In this document: piece by piece, positions 36,123 to 44,471 of the stretch
How the letters are laid out: each line of letters opens with the position of its first letter
Position numbering within the stretch: position 1 is the stretch's first letter
DNA from: Halobacterium hubeiense
GTDB taxonomy: Archaea; Halobacteriota; Halobacteria; Halobacteriales; Halobacteriaceae
Reading direction: 5' to 3'
Length of the DNA: 64,000 nucleotides
Assembly: GCF_001488575.1 (NCBI RefSeq)
Contig: NZ_LN831302.1
Coordinates: forward strand, 1,674,001-1,738,000
The notes under the pieces: generated by a model
What the model saw: the letters and a program-made list of their open reading frames with translations, nothing else
What the model was told of the DNA's origin: nothing
The model's database searches: none
Program-made: the position numbers and the translations under genes

Positions 36123-37466
36123 CTAGAGTCCCGGAATCGGCGGCGCGGCGTAGATGTCGGTGACGCCGAGGTACAGCGTCACGAACACGCCGACGAGCAC
36201 GTACGTCCGAATCGACCACAGCCACGCGGTGGCGAACGTCTCGCCGCCGCTGGTGCCCTTCTTGATCTCGTCGACGGCCTGCGGGCCGTACACCCAGCCG
36301 ACGAAGACGACGCCGAGCAGCACCGACAGCGGCAGCAGGACGCTGTACGCGAGCGTGTCGAACCACGTCAGCCACGCGGTGTTCCACGCCGCCAGCGTCC
36401 CGAGCACGAACAGACTGCCGGCGAACCCGAACGCGGTCGCGGGGCGGCTGTAGCCGTAGTTGTCCACGACGTAGGAGGTGACGACCTCCAGCAGGCTAAT
36501 CGCGGAGGAGAGCGCGGCGATGAGCACGACGGCGAAGAACACCGCGCCGAGAGCCTGTCCGGCGGTGCCGAGGTCGGCGAACACCTGCGCGACGGAGACG
36601 AACAGCGCGCCCGCGCCGCCGCCGGCCGCGGCGTCCGGGACGCCGCCGAACTGGACGAACAGCAGCGGGATGACGACGAGGCCAGCGAGCAGGCCGACCG
36701 CGGTGTTGAGGACGACGACGAGGCTGCCGTCCGCGGGGAGGCTGTCGTCGTCGCCGAGGTAGGACGCGTACGTTATCATCGCGCCCATCCCCAGCGACAG
36801 CGAGAAGAACGCCTGACTCACGGCGAACGGGACGACGCTGCCGAGGTTGTTCGCGAGGTACTCGAAGTCCGGGGAGAGGTAGTAGCTGTACGCGGCCGTG
36901 GAGCCGTCGAGGGTGAACGCGTAGATGGCGAGGCCGACGAGCATGACGACGATGGACGGCACCATCAGCTTCGTCGCCTTCTCGATGCCGTCCTCGACGC
37001 CGAACGCGACGATGCCGGCGGTGACGGCCATGAAGACGGCGTGGAGGCCGATGGCCTCCCAGCCGGCGGAGACGGACGCGAAGTAGCCGGCGGCGTCACC
37101 GAAGTACGCGCCGGTCGCGCTCCCGAAGATGTACCGGATGACCCAGCCGCCGACGACGCTGTAGTAGGAGAGAATCCACAGTCCGGTGAGGAGGCCGAGC
37201 GCGCCGACGACCGTCCAAGCGGGGTGTTTCAGCCGCTCGAACGCTTCGACGGCGTTGATGTTCGCGCGCCGCCCGACGACGAACTCCCCGAGGATGGCGG
37301 GGAGGCCGATGAGCAGCGCGGCCAGCAGGTAGACGAAGACGAACGCCGCGCCGCCGTTCGTTCCGGTCTTGAACGGGAACTGCCAGATGTTCCCGAGGCC
37401 GACGGCCGACCCGACTGCCGCGAGGATGAATCCGAGTCTCGTCGCCCAGGTTTCTCGTTCTGTCAT
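36123..37466 (-). CDS. Sodium-dependent transporter (NSS/SNF family), second copy
   Basis: The 447-residue protein, MTERETWATRLGFILAAVGS, has the same NSS signature GSAVGLGNIWQFPFKTGTNG, split here after QFPF, and helix 6 SLGMGAMITYASYLGDD. Identity to the neighbouring copy is evident in many helices but the binding-site region differs (NLWRFPW versus NIWQFPF), suggesting distinct substrates after gene duplication. The start was placed at the inner Met that matches the paralogue. Confidence 0.93.
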   Translation of the reverse strand: MTERETWATRLGFILAAVGSAVGLGNIWQFPFKTGTNGGAAFVFVYLLAALLIGLPAILGEFVVGRRANINAVEAFERLKHPAWTVVGALGLLTGLWILSYYSVVGGWVIRYIFGSATGAYFGDAAGYFASVSAGWEAIGLHAVFMAVTAGIVAFGVEDGIEKATKLMVPSIVVMLVGLAIYAFTLDGSTAAYSYYLSPDFEYLANNLGSVVPFAVSQAFFSLSLGMGAMITYASYLGDDDSLPADGSLVVVLNTAVGLLAGLVVIPLLFVQFGGVPDAAAGGGAGALFVSVAQVFADLGTAGQALGAVFFAVVLIAALSSAISLLEVVTSYVVDNYGYSRPATAFGFAGSLFVLGTLAAWNTAWLTWFDTLAYSVLLPLSVLLGVVFVGWVYGPQAVDEIKKGTSGGETFATAWLWSIRTYVLVGVFVTLYLGVTDIYAAPPIPGL

Positions 37467-37736
37467 GGTGTACCACGGCGTACCCACGCCGCCATTTAAA
37501 AAGCGTACGGTTTTCGAGCGCGGCCCACGGCACTCCCGGCCGGCGAGCGCCGCACGCCGTCGTCGTTCTCGTTCGCTCGCTCACGCGCGAGCGGACGCCA
37601 CAGGCCGGGAACGGCGCTTAAATCGGCCGACAGCGGCGACCTCGAATCGTGTCACAGAGCCAACCGCAGGAAAGCGGCAGGGGTGAGTGAGAAGGGTTGG
37701 CTTTATGCGAACCCGCGACAGCCTTCCGAGTGCAAA
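37467..37736. promoter_or_regulatory. Intergenic region with sucC promoter
   Basis: GGCTTTATGCG (about 37699-37709) lies about 28-35 bases before the sucC ATG and serves as its TATA box. A TTAAA element at about 37491-37499 suits the leftward transporter. A palindrome-like stretch of GCTCGCTCAC repeats lies at 37560-37590. CTTAAATC at 37617-37624 could start another short transcript. Confidence 0.45.
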
Positions 37737-38885
37737 ATGAAGCTCCACGAGTATCAGGCGAAGCAGGTCTTCGCCGAGGCGGGCATCCCGACCCCCGGGT
37801 CGACGCTCGCCACGTCCGTCGACGAGGTCGTCGAGGCCGCGAGTGACCTCGGCTACCCCGTCGCGGTGAAGGCCCAGGTACACGTCGGCGGCCGCGGGAA
37901 GGCCGGCGGCATCAAGCTCGTCGAGAACGACGACGAAGCCCGCGAGGCCGCCGAGGCGATTCTCGGCATGGACCTCAAGGGGTACACCGTCGATAGAGTT
38001 CTCGTCGAGGAAGCAGTCGACTTCACGAACGAACTGTACGTCGGCGTCACGATGGACCGCGGCGAGGGCAAGCCCGTCGTGATGGTCTCCGAGAAGGGCG
38101 GCGTCAACATCGAGGAGGTCGCCGAGGAAGACCCCGAGGCCATCGCCCGGGAGCACGTCGACCCCGCGTTCGGCCTCCACCCCTTCCAGGCGCGGAAGGT
38201 CGTCTACGACGCGGGCATCCCCCGCGAGGTCGCGGGCGACGTCGCGAGCATCCTCACGACGCTGTACGACCTCTTCGAGGACCGCGACGGCAGCGACGTC
38301 GAAATCAACCCGCTGATGGTCACGGCCGACGACGAGGTCATCGCCGCGGACGCCGTGATGAACATCGACGAGGACGCGCTGTTCCGCCAGCCCGAACTCG
38401 CGGAGATGGAGGACGAGGCCGCCGAGGACGACCTCGAAGCCAAGGCCAACGAGTACGGCTTCGACTACGTGCGCCTCGACGGCAACGTCGGCATCATCGG
38501 CAACGGCGCCGGGCTCGTGATGACGACGCTGGACCTCGTGGACTACTACGGCGGCAAGCCCGCGAACTTCCTGGACATCGGCGGCGGCGCGAAGGCCGAG
38601 CGCGTCGCGAACGCCCTCGACATGGTGTTCAGCGACGAGAACGTCGACAGCGTCGTGTTCAACATCTTCGGGGGCATCACCCGGGGCGACGAGGTCGCGA
38701 AGGGCATCAACGCCGCGCTCGAACAGTTCGACGAGATTCCCAAGCGCGTCGTCGTCCGGCTCGCCGGCACGAACGCCGAGGAGGGCCGCGAGATTCTCAA
38801 CGACGAGCTGGTGACCGTCGAGGAAACGCTCGAAGGCGCCGTGCAGCGCGCCGTCGAATACGCTGACACGGAGGCAGAACAATGA
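37737..38885 (+). CDS. sucC: Succinyl-CoA synthetase beta subunit (ADP/GDP-forming)
   Basis: The 382-residue protein starts [16 protein letters not shown] and has the ATP-grasp domain with [18 protein letters not shown], split at GGRGK, and the C-terminal [19 protein letters not shown] and [17 protein letters not shown] blocks that contact CoA and phosphate. It couples succinyl-CoA cleavage to nucleotide phosphorylation in the TCA cycle. The next gene overlaps it by 4 bases. Confidence 0.97.
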   Translation: MKLHEYQAKQVFAEAGIPTPGSTLATSVDEVVEAASDLGYPVAVKAQVHVGGRGKAGGIKLVENDDEAREAAEAILGMDLKGYTVDRVLVEEAVDFTNELYVGVTMDRGEGKPVVMVSEKGGVNIEEVAEEDPEAIAREHVDPAFGLHPFQARKVVYDAGIPREVAGDVASILTTLYDLFEDRDGSDVEINPLMVTADDEVIAADAVMNIDEDALFRQPELAEMEDEAAEDDLEAKANEYGFDYVRLDGNVGIIGNGAGLVMTTLDLVDYYGGKPANFLDIGGGAKAERVANALDMVFSDENVDSVVFNIFGGITRGDEVAKGINAALEQFDEIPKRVVVRLAGTNAEEGREILNDELVTVEETLEGAVQRAVEYADTEAEQ

Positions 38886-39751
38886 GCATTCTAGTCGACG
38901 ACGACACCCGCGTCGTGGTACAGGGCATCACCGGCGGGGAAGGGAAGTTCCACGCCGAACAGATGATTGACTACGGCACGAACGTCGTCGCGGGCGCGGT
39001 GCCGGGCAAGGGCGGCCAGGAGGTCGCCGGCGTCCCGGTCTACGACACCGTCCACGACGCCGTCGAGGAGGAGGACGCCGACGCCTCCGTCATCTTCGTG
39101 CCGCCGGCGTTCGCCGGGGACGCCATCTTCGAGGCCCTCGACACGGACCTCGACCTCGCGGTCGCCATCACCGAGGGCATCCCCACGCAGGACATGGCGA
39201 AGGTGAACAAGCGTCTGCAGGAGACGGACACGCGCCTGCAGGGGCCGAACTGCCCGGGCATCATCACGCCCGGCGAGGCGAAGCTCGGCATCCTCCCCGG
39301 GAACATCTTCTCGGAGGGGAAGGTCGGGCTCGTCTCCCGCTCCGGCACGCTGACCTACCAGGTCGTTGACTCGCTCACCCAGCGCGGCATCGGGCAGACC
39401 ACCGCCATCGGCATCGGCGGCGACCCCATCATCGGGACGGACTTCATCGACGCCCTCGAACTGTTCGAACAGGACGAGGAGACCGAGGCCGTCGTGATGT
39501 GCGGCGAAATCGGCGGCGAGGACGAGGAGGAGGCCGCCGAGTACATCGCGCAGAACATGGACACGCCGGTCGCCGGCTTCATCGCGGGCCGCACCGCGCC
39601 GCCGGGCAAGCGCATGGGCCACGCGGGCGCCATCGTCTCCGGCTCCGGCACCGGCACCGCCGAATCGAAAATCAACGCGCTCAACGAGGCGGGCGTCCCT
39701 GTCGGCGACACCCCCGAGGAAGTCGCGGACAACATCGAAGAGCTGCTGTAG
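38882..39751 (+). CDS. sucD: Succinyl-CoA synthetase alpha subunit
   Basis: The 289-residue protein has the CoA-binding Rossmann domain ([19 protein letters not shown]), the [17 protein letters not shown] loop and the phospho-His region [20 protein letters not shown], with the catalytic His in GHAG. It pairs with SucC. The operon ends in a GC-rich palindrome followed by a T-rich run. Confidence 0.97.
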   Translation: MSILVDDDTRVVVQGITGGEGKFHAEQMIDYGTNVVAGAVPGKGGQEVAGVPVYDTVHDAVEEEDADASVIFVPPAFAGDAIFEALDTDLDLAVAITEGIPTQDMAKVNKRLQETDTRLQGPNCPGIITPGEAKLGILPGNIFSEGKVGLVSRSGTLTYQVVDSLTQRGIGQTTAIGIGGDPIIGTDFIDALELFEQDEETEAVVMCGEIGGEDEEEAAEYIAQNMDTPVAGFIAGRTAPPGKRMGHAGAIVSGSGTGTAESKINALNEAGVPVGDTPEEVADNIEELL

Positions 39752-39752
39752 T

Positions 39753-39773
39753 CGGCGCGCGCCGCTTTTCTTT
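39753..39773 (+). terminator. Terminator after sucCD
   Basis: The palindrome GGCGCGCGCC (39754-39763) is followed by GCTTTTCTTT. It begins two bases after the sucD stop. The remainder up to 40040 (about 267 bases) holds the promoter of the small zinc-ribbon gene and nothing else I can support. Confidence 0.6.
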
Positions 39774-40040
39774 CGGAGCCGAGCGGCCGGGAGCCGCGGC
39801 TACCCGGTGAGAAACGTGAGGACGGAGCAGGTCGCTGCGGGCTCGGACACCCCTCGCCGAGCCACGCGACCGGCGTGTGAACGCACACCACGCGAGAAGT
39901 TAGGTCCAACGGCCGCGGCCAGCAGTTCTGGTTCCGCGGCGAACCGCGTCGGTAAACTGTGCTAACTCGCGTTAAACGGCGTGAAACGACGGCCACGGTT
40001 TCCCCGGTTTATGTGGCGGGCGGTCGAGGGAGCGAGTACG

Positions 40041-40238
40041 ATGACCACCACCGCACCCGACCCGACGCTCCGGGAGTTCTGCCCAGACTGCGACCGACCG
40101 ACCCGCCACGCGGTCCGCATCGAACTCCGCGTCGAGAACCCGGCCGCGGACAACCCCGGCTGCTCGCGGGAGCCCTACCGCGTGAGCCGGTGTCTGGTCT
40201 GCGAGACGACCGACGCGCGCCGCATGAGCGACGCCTGA
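40041..40238 (+). CDS. Small zinc-ribbon protein
   Basis: The 65-residue protein has two CxxC knuckles, EFCPDCDRPTRHAV and RCLVCETTDARR, about 40 residues apart. This is a four-cysteine zinc ribbon of the type common in haloarchaeal small proteins. It may bind nucleic acid or protein. The function is unknown. It precedes the methyltransferase gene by 44 bases on the same strand. Confidence 0.8.
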   Translation: MTTTAPDPTLREFCPDCDRPTRHAVRIELRVENPAADNPGCSREPYRVSRCLVCETTDARRMSDA

Positions 40239-40282
40239 CGCCAGCGAAACGCCTACGTGTCGGCGCCCGGACGACTGAGTGA

Positions 40283-41308
40283 ATGGAGACCACCCACCGC
40301 GTCCGCGTCGGCGACGCGCGCGACCTCCCGCTCGCCGACGACTCCGTGGACCTCGTGGTCACGTCGCCGCCGTACCCCATGATAGAGATGTGGGACGACG
40401 TCTTCGCCGCCCTCGACCCCGCTATCGGCGACGCGCTCGACGCCGGCGACGGCGACCGCGCCCACGACCTGATGCTCTCCGTGCTGGACGAGGCGTGGGC
40501 GGAAGTCGCGCGCGTGCTCGCTCCGGGCGGCATCGCCGTCGTCAACGTCGGCGACGCCACCCGCAACCTCGGTCGGTTCCGCGTCTACGACAACCACGCG
40601 CGCGTCACCGACGCTTTCGAGTCGCTGGGTTTCGACCCGCTCCCGGGCGTGCTCTGGCGCAAGCCCACCAACTCCGCCGCGAAGTTCATGGGTAGCGGGA
40701 TGGTGCCGCCGAACGCGTACGTCACGCTCGAACGCGAACACCTGCTGGTGTTTCGGAACGGCCAACGCCGCGAGTTCGAGCCGCGCGCGGAGCGCCGCTA
40801 CGAGGCCGCGTACTTCTGGGAGGAGCGCAACCGCTGGTTCTCCGACGTCTGGGACGACCTCAACGGCGAGCACCAGACGCTCGCCGACCCCGAACTGCGC
40901 GAGCGCTCCGCGGCGTTCCCGCTGGAGCTCCCGTACCGCCTCGTGAACATGTACTCCGTCTACGGCGACACCGTCCTCGACCCGTTCTGGGGGACCGGCA
41001 CCACGAGCCTCGCCGCCGCAATTTCTGGTCGTCACTCCGTCGGCGTCGAACGCGACGACGGCCTCGCGGACGCCTTCGACGACCGCATCCGCGACGCCCC
41101 CGCGCTCTCCCGCGACTTCGCCGCCAGCCGCCTCGACGACCACCGCACGTTCGTCGGCGAATCCGACGACGACTTCGAGTACGCCGCCGACCACTACGAC
41201 ACGCGCGTCCGCACGAAACAGGAGCAGGGGATTCGCCTCTACGAAGTCACGGACGTCGAACCGACGCTCGACGGCTGGGAAGCGACGCACGAACCGTACG
41301 AGGAGTAG
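40283..41308 (+). CDS. Orphan DNA methyltransferase (SPPY type)
   Basis: The 341-residue enzyme is of the beta-class arrangement: the catalytic SPPYP motif at about residues 33-37 comes first and the AdoMet motif DPFWGTGTTSLAA (about 232) last. SPPY is typical of N4-cytosine methyltransferases, sometimes N6-adenine. No restriction endonuclease is adjacent. Haloarchaea carry a conserved orphan enzyme that methylates CTAG; length and layout fit that possibility, but this is unproven. Confidence 0.88.
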   Translation: METTHRVRVGDARDLPLADDSVDLVVTSPPYPMIEMWDDVFAALDPAIGDALDAGDGDRAHDLMLSVLDEAWAEVARVLAPGGIAVVNVGDATRNLGRFRVYDNHARVTDAFESLGFDPLPGVLWRKPTNSAAKFMGSGMVPPNAYVTLEREHLLVFRNGQRREFEPRAERRYEAAYFWEERNRWFSDVWDDLNGEHQTLADPELRERSAAFPLELPYRLVNMYSVYGDTVLDPFWGTGTTSLAAAISGRHSVGVERDDGLADAFDDRIRDAPALSRDFAASRLDDHRTFVGESDDDFEYAADHYDTRVRTKQEQGIRLYEVTDVEPTLDGWEATHEPYEE

Positions 41309-41318
41309 GCGGATTCGA

Positions 41319-41338
41319 GTCGGGGCGGAGTTGAACCG
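41319..41338 (-). repeat. Partial copy of the tRNA-Val 3' end
   Basis: Twenty bases (41319-41338) are identical to 41462-41481 within tRNA-Val: part of the acceptor strand and the T arm. The copy lies 140 bases beyond the tRNA 3' end in the same orientation, as an attachment-site remnant would. A further inverted piece GGTTCAACTCC occurs at about 41378-41388. Confidence 0.75.
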
Positions 41339-41408
41339 AAGCAAGACGTGCTCGCGACGCTGCGCGCGACTTGCAGGGTTCAACTCCTTCCGACCGCACA
41401 CACCCTCG

Positions 41409-41445
41409 AACGACGCGAGCGACACGCTGGTCGCTCGCGGTCGTT
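41409..41445. repeat. Long hairpin between methyltransferase gene and tRNA-Val
   Basis: AACGAC-GCGAGCGAC (41409-41423) pairs with GTCGCTCGC-G-GTCGTT (41430-41445), 15 pairs with one bulged G and a 6-base loop. It lies between the two tRNA-derived repeats and could end the methyltransferase or tRNA transcript. Confidence 0.6.
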
Positions 41446-41458
41446 GCTTCGGTAGAAG

Positions 41459-41533
41459 TGGGTCGGGGCGGAGTTGAACCGCCGACCTGCTCCGTGTGAA
41501 GGAGCCGTCATAACCGGACTAGACCACCGACCC
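41459..41533 (-). tRNA. tRNA-Val (CAC)
   Basis: On the minus strand the acceptor GGGTCGG pairs with CCGACCC; the anticodon stem GCTCC/GGAGC encloses loop TTCACAC with anticodon CAC, reading GUG; the T arm is GGCGG-TTCAACT-CCGCC. The discriminator base is A and CCA is not encoded. No intron. A TTAAT element on the minus strand about 35-40 bases upstream can serve as promoter. Confidence 0.95.
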
Positions 41534-41632
41534 GCGCACCAAGTAGTACCCGCAGGCCGCCATTAAGACTTGCGTTTAGTCGGCGGACGCGGCGACGCGC
41601 CGAACCCGGACCCGATGCCCGGCACCGATAGA

Positions 41633-41659
41633 TTTTAGTTGTTTTGGGCCAACCTAAAA
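41633..41659. promoter_or_regulatory. Imperfect palindrome TTTTAGTTG / CAACCTAAAA
   Basis: TTTTAGTTG (41633-41641) and CAACCTAAAA (41650-41659) form an imperfect dyad containing GTTG-N8-CAAC, the spacing also seen before cobN. It lies in the 240-base gap between tRNA-Val and the 3' end of the PduO gene; its role is unclear. The gap holds nothing else evident. Confidence 0.35.
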
Positions 41660-41773
41660 ATCGAGCGGCGGGCGCCGCCGGCCGTCCGACCGCGTCTGTC
41701 CCACCCTGTCACCCGTCGGCACCAACCGCGTCCCGCACCGGGACGAAGGCATCATCATCTCGTCCGCGCGCCG

Positions 41774-42310
41774 TCAGTACGACGGCGACTCCTCGCGGAC
41801 ACCCTCTCTCCGGTTCGCCAGCCGCGCGAACACGAACAACGCGTCCGAGAGCCGGTTCAGGTACGCGACTGCGGTCTCGTTGACCTCGTCCTCGTGGTCC
41901 GCGAGCGCGACCGCGCGGCGCTCCGCGCGCCGGCAGACCGTCCGCGCGTGGTGGAGGCTCGCGCCCGCGTCGCTGCCGCCCGGCAGGACGAACGACTCCA
42001 GCGGCTCCAGCTGTTCCTCGCAGGCGTCGATCCACGCCTCGACCTCGTCGACGTGGTCGTCGGTGACAACCGGGTCGCCCTCCTCGGGTTCGGGGTTGGC
42101 GAGGTCCGCCTGCACGACGTGGAGGTGGTTCTGCGCGGCCTCCAGGTACTCGTCGAGTTCGTCGACGCCGGTCGGGCGAATCGTCCCGAGCAGGGCGTTC
42201 ACCTCGTCGACAGTGCCGTACGCTTCGATGCGCGGGCTGGTCTTCGACACCCGCGTCATGTCCCGGAGGTCCGTCTTCCCGCTGTCGCCGCGGCGCGTGT
42301 AAATCTTCAT
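41774..42310 (-). CDS. Cob(I)alamin adenosyltransferase, PduO type
   Basis: The 178-residue protein starts MKIYTRRGDSGKTDL, the phosphate-binding N-terminus of PduO-type enzymes, and has RIEAYGTVDEVNALLG, FVLPGGSDAGASLHHARTVCRRAER (split) and YLNRLSDALFVFAR. It transfers adenosine from ATP to cob(I)alamin. A second, unrelated adenosyltransferase (CobO) lies at 62.9 kb; PduO may serve salvage or deliver to methylmalonyl-CoA mutase. Its start overlaps the glutaredoxin stop. Confidence 0.94.
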   Translation of the reverse strand: MKIYTRRGDSGKTDLRDMTRVSKTSPRIEAYGTVDEVNALLGTIRPTGVDELDEYLEAAQNHLHVVQADLANPEPEEGDPVVTDDHVDEVEAWIDACEEQLEPLESFVLPGGSDAGASLHHARTVCRRAERRAVALADHEDEVNETAVAYLNRLSDALFVFARLANRREGVREESPSY

Positions 42311-42546
42311 GCGAGCGTCCGCTCCACGTAGTCGAGAATGTTCTCGCTCTCCGCCATCGTCACGGCGTGGTCGTCGTCTACGAGCACGGGGACGCCGCGC
42401 TGGCCGCTCACGCGCTTGACCTCGTTGCGCTCGGAGTGCATCGCGTCCACCCACACCGTCTCGTAGTCGACGCCCGCGTCGTCGAGGGCGTCGGCGGCCT
42501 TCTCACAGTACGGGCAGCCGTCCAGTTCGTAGAGTGTCAGACCCAT
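42307..42546 (-). CDS. Glutaredoxin-like protein
   Basis: The 79-residue protein has the thioredoxin fold start MGLTLYELDGCPYCEKAADAL with the redox motif CPYC, the cis-Pro in RGVPVLVDDDH and a C-terminal helix ESENILDYVERTLA. It reduces disulfides or moves an iron-sulfur cluster. Being coupled to the PduO gene, it might help keep cobalamin or the enzyme reduced (inference). Haloarchaea lack glutathione and use gamma-glutamylcysteine. Confidence 0.92.
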   Translation of the reverse strand: MGLTLYELDGCPYCEKAADALDDAGVDYETVWVDAMHSERNEVKRVSGQRGVPVLVDDDHAVTMAESENILDYVERTLA

Positions 42547-42620
42547 ACCGTCCCTTGGCGCGGCGGCGGCAAAGTAGTTGGTCCCGAACCGTTTTGCCCC
42601 CGCACGCCGTCGCGTCGGGC

Positions 42621-42944
42621 GTGCCATCAGATCTCTTCGAGACGACGTTCGCCGTCGGCGAAGTCGTCGCCGCGGAACCGTTCCCGGAAGCCCGCAAACC
42701 AGAGCTCGCGAAGCTCGAAATCGACTTCGGCGACGAGGTCGTGCAGTCGGCCGCCCAGACCGGCTACAACTACGACCCCGAGGACCTCGTCGGGCGGCAG
42801 GTGCTGTGCGCGACGAACCTCGGCACCGTCAACATCGCGGGCTACGAGTCCGAGGTGCTCACCGTCGGCGTCCCCGACGAGGACGGAAATCCCGTGCTGG
42901 TCGGCCCGGACGAGGACGTGGCGCTGGGCGGCGAACTCTACTGA
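42621..42944 (+). CDS. Stand-alone tRNA-binding-domain (OB-fold) protein
   Basis: The 107-residue product begins with GTG (VPSDLFETTFAVGEVVAAEPFPEA, split) and is an OB fold: KPELAKLEIDFGDEVVQSAAQ, GRQVLCATNLGTVNIAGYESEVL (split) and VLVGPDEDVALGGELY. This pattern is shared by CsaA, Trbp111 and the C-terminal domain of methionyl-tRNA synthetase. It may bind tRNA or act as a chaperone. Confidence 0.85.
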   Translation: MPSDLFETTFAVGEVVAAEPFPEARKPELAKLEIDFGDEVVQSAAQTGYNYDPEDLVGRQVLCATNLGTVNIAGYESEVLTVGVPDEDGNPVLVGPDEDVALGGELY

Positions 42945-43754
42945 CTACTCGCCGGCCTCGACGACCTCGTAGCCGACGTTGCGCTCGCGCAGCGGGTCGG
43001 TGTGCTCGGAGAGCCGGTCGGTCGTCGCCACGAGCAACACGGAAAGCCCCTTGCTCGCGGCCTCCGGGACGGCCTCGGGAGTGCCGAAGCGGATGTCGGG
43101 CTCGACGCCGGCGTCCCGCACCGCGACGAGCGCTTCGACGCCCGCGGCGGCGACGCGGTCGTGGTCGCCGAGCCGGTCCTCGACGGCGTCGTCGGCGAGC
43201 GCGTGGCTCCCGCCGTCCCGGACGGTCGGGACCGAGAGCACGGTGACTTCACCGGGCTGGTAGTCAAGCATCCCCTCGAACTCCGCGGCGCCGACGTCCT
43301 GCCCGGGTTCGGCGGCCGTCACGGCAACCGCGGTGGCGCTCCCGACGTCGCCGGGTGTGGCGTGCATCACGCCGTCCCGCATCGCCAGCGAGACGCGCTC
43401 GCCCTCCTCGATTTCGGCGGTCGCGACGGCGGTGTCGACCTCGACCTCCTCGATGACGTTCTCGGAGACGTACTCCACGAACGACCGGAGGTCGTCGGTT
43501 TCGGAGATGAGCCAGTCCACGCCCTCCTTGGTGACCTCGTAGCGGCCGCGGCCGTGCTTGCGCACGTGGCCGTCCTCGACGAGGTCGCCGAGGTAGTCGC
43601 TGACCGCTTGCGCGGTGACGCCGATGGCTTCCGCGATTTCGCGCTGGCTGACCGCGGGCTGGCGCTCCGCGATTTCGACGAGTATCTGGTACCGCGTGGC
43701 GTTGCGCTTGCTCCGGAGGACCCCCAGCTCCCCGACGGTGCTCGAATCGCTCAT
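42945..43754 (-). CDS. Winged-helix regulator with C-terminal effector domain, likely cobalamin-locus regulator
   Basis: The 269-residue protein has a MarR/ArsR-type winged helix (about 15-85: VSQREIAEAIGVTAQAVSDYL and a wing RKHGRGRYEV), then about 170 residues with a Gly/Asp/Val-rich alternating pattern that may bind a ligand ([34 protein letters not shown]). It is divergent from the cbiT operon and has a 30-base perfect dyad at its own promoter, so autoregulation is likely. Control of cobalamin genes is inferred from position. Confidence 0.8.
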   Translation of the reverse strand: MSDSSTVGELGVLRSKRNATRYQILVEIAERQPAVSQREIAEAIGVTAQAVSDYLGDLVEDGHVRKHGRGRYEVTKEGVDWLISETDDLRSFVEYVSENVIEEVEVDTAVATAEIEEGERVSLAMRDGVMHATPGDVGSATAVAVTAAEPGQDVGAAEFEGMLDYQPGEVTVLSVPTVRDGGSHALADDAVEDRLGDHDRVAAAGVEALVAVRDAGVEPDIRFGTPEAVPEAASKGLSVLLVATTDRLSEHTDPLRERNVGYEVVEAGE

Positions 43755-43758
43755 TACC

Positions 43759-43788
43759 GATACTTGAGGTGTGCCGAGTTCAAGTATC
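43759..43788. promoter_or_regulatory. 30-base perfect inverted repeat at regulator promoter
   Basis: GATACTTGA (43759-43767) and TCAAGTATC (43780-43788) are perfect inverted arms separated by 12 bases, immediately upstream of the regulator ATG at 43754. The location overlaps the promoter and suggests binding by a dimer, most simply the regulator itself. Confidence 0.7.
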
Positions 43789-43851
43789 TTTGTCCAAATT
43801 CCGCTCTCGGTTGCGCTATCGCTCGTTCCGCCGCCCGTAACGAAAACGAGC

Positions 43852-43870
43852 TTTGGTTAATACAACCAAA
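43852..43870. promoter_or_regulatory. Perfect palindrome TTTGGTT-AATAC-AACCAAA at cbiT promoter
   Basis: Seven-base perfect arms with a 5-base centre, located 35-53 bases before the cbiT ATG (43905), where the TATA region is expected. The T/A-rich ATTGTTTTAG follows. It is a strong operator candidate for the cobalamin operon. Confidence 0.7.
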
Positions 43871-43904
43871 ATTGTTTTAGGCGCTACTGCTGTTGTGTTC
43901 GGTG

Positions 43905-44471
43905 ATGGCTCAGACCCGACTCCCCCACGACGCAAAGGCCGGACCGACCAAATCGGAGGTGCGAGCGGTCCTCCGGGACAAACTCGCGCTCGGCCCGGAC
44001 GACCACTTCGCGGAGGTCGGCTCCTGCACGGGCGCCGTCACCGCCGACGCCGCCCGGGACGCCGGCCGCGTCACCGCCGTCGAGCGCAAGCGCGAGCGCG
44101 TCGAGACGACCCGGCAGAACCTCGCGGCCAACGACCTCGCGGACGCCGTCGACGTCCGCCACGCCGAAGCCCCCGAGGGCCTCCCCGACGACGCCGACGC
44201 GCTGTTCCTCGGCGGCAGCCGCAACTACGAGGCGGTCCTCGACTACGCCGTCGAGACCGGCGTCGAGACGGTCGTGATGAACGTCTCCCGGCTGGAGGTC
44301 GCGGGCGCTGCCACCGAAGCGTTCCGCGACCGCGACCTCTTGGACGAAGTGGTCCAGTTCCAGGTGAGCCACGGCTACGAGCTCGCGGGCGCGACCTCCT
44401 TCGACTCCCAGAATCCCGTCTACATGCTCGTCGGCAGCGCCACCGGGAACGACGCGGAGGGCGACCGATGA
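43905..44471 (+). CDS. cbiT: Precorrin/cobalt-precorrin C15-methyltransferase (decarboxylating)
   Basis: The 188-residue protein has the Rossmann AdoMet motif FAEVGSCTGAVTADAARDAG (about 38-58) and ALFLGGSRNYEAVL, typical of CbiT, which methylates C15 and decarboxylates the C12 acetate side chain. Family enzymes are about 190 residues. It is the first gene of the cobalamin operon and is preceded by a perfect palindrome. Its end overlaps cbiL by 4 bases. Confidence 0.93.
   Translation: MAQTRLPHDAKAGPTKSEVRAVLRDKLALGPDDHFAEVGSCTGAVTADAARDAGRVTAVERKRERVETTRQNLAANDLADAVDVRHAEAPEGLPDDADALFLGGSRNYEAVLDYAVETGVETVVMNVSRLEVAGAATEAFRDRDLLDEVVQFQVSHGYELAGATSFDSQNPVYMLVGSATGNDAEGDR

Noticed and set aside
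34550-37466. A single fused double transporter
   Set aside because: Two full NSS proteins, each with its own start and 139 bases between, are clear.
43755-43904. Cobalamin riboswitch before cbiT
   Set aside because: No B12-box-like sequence or room for the full aptamer; palindromes suit protein control.
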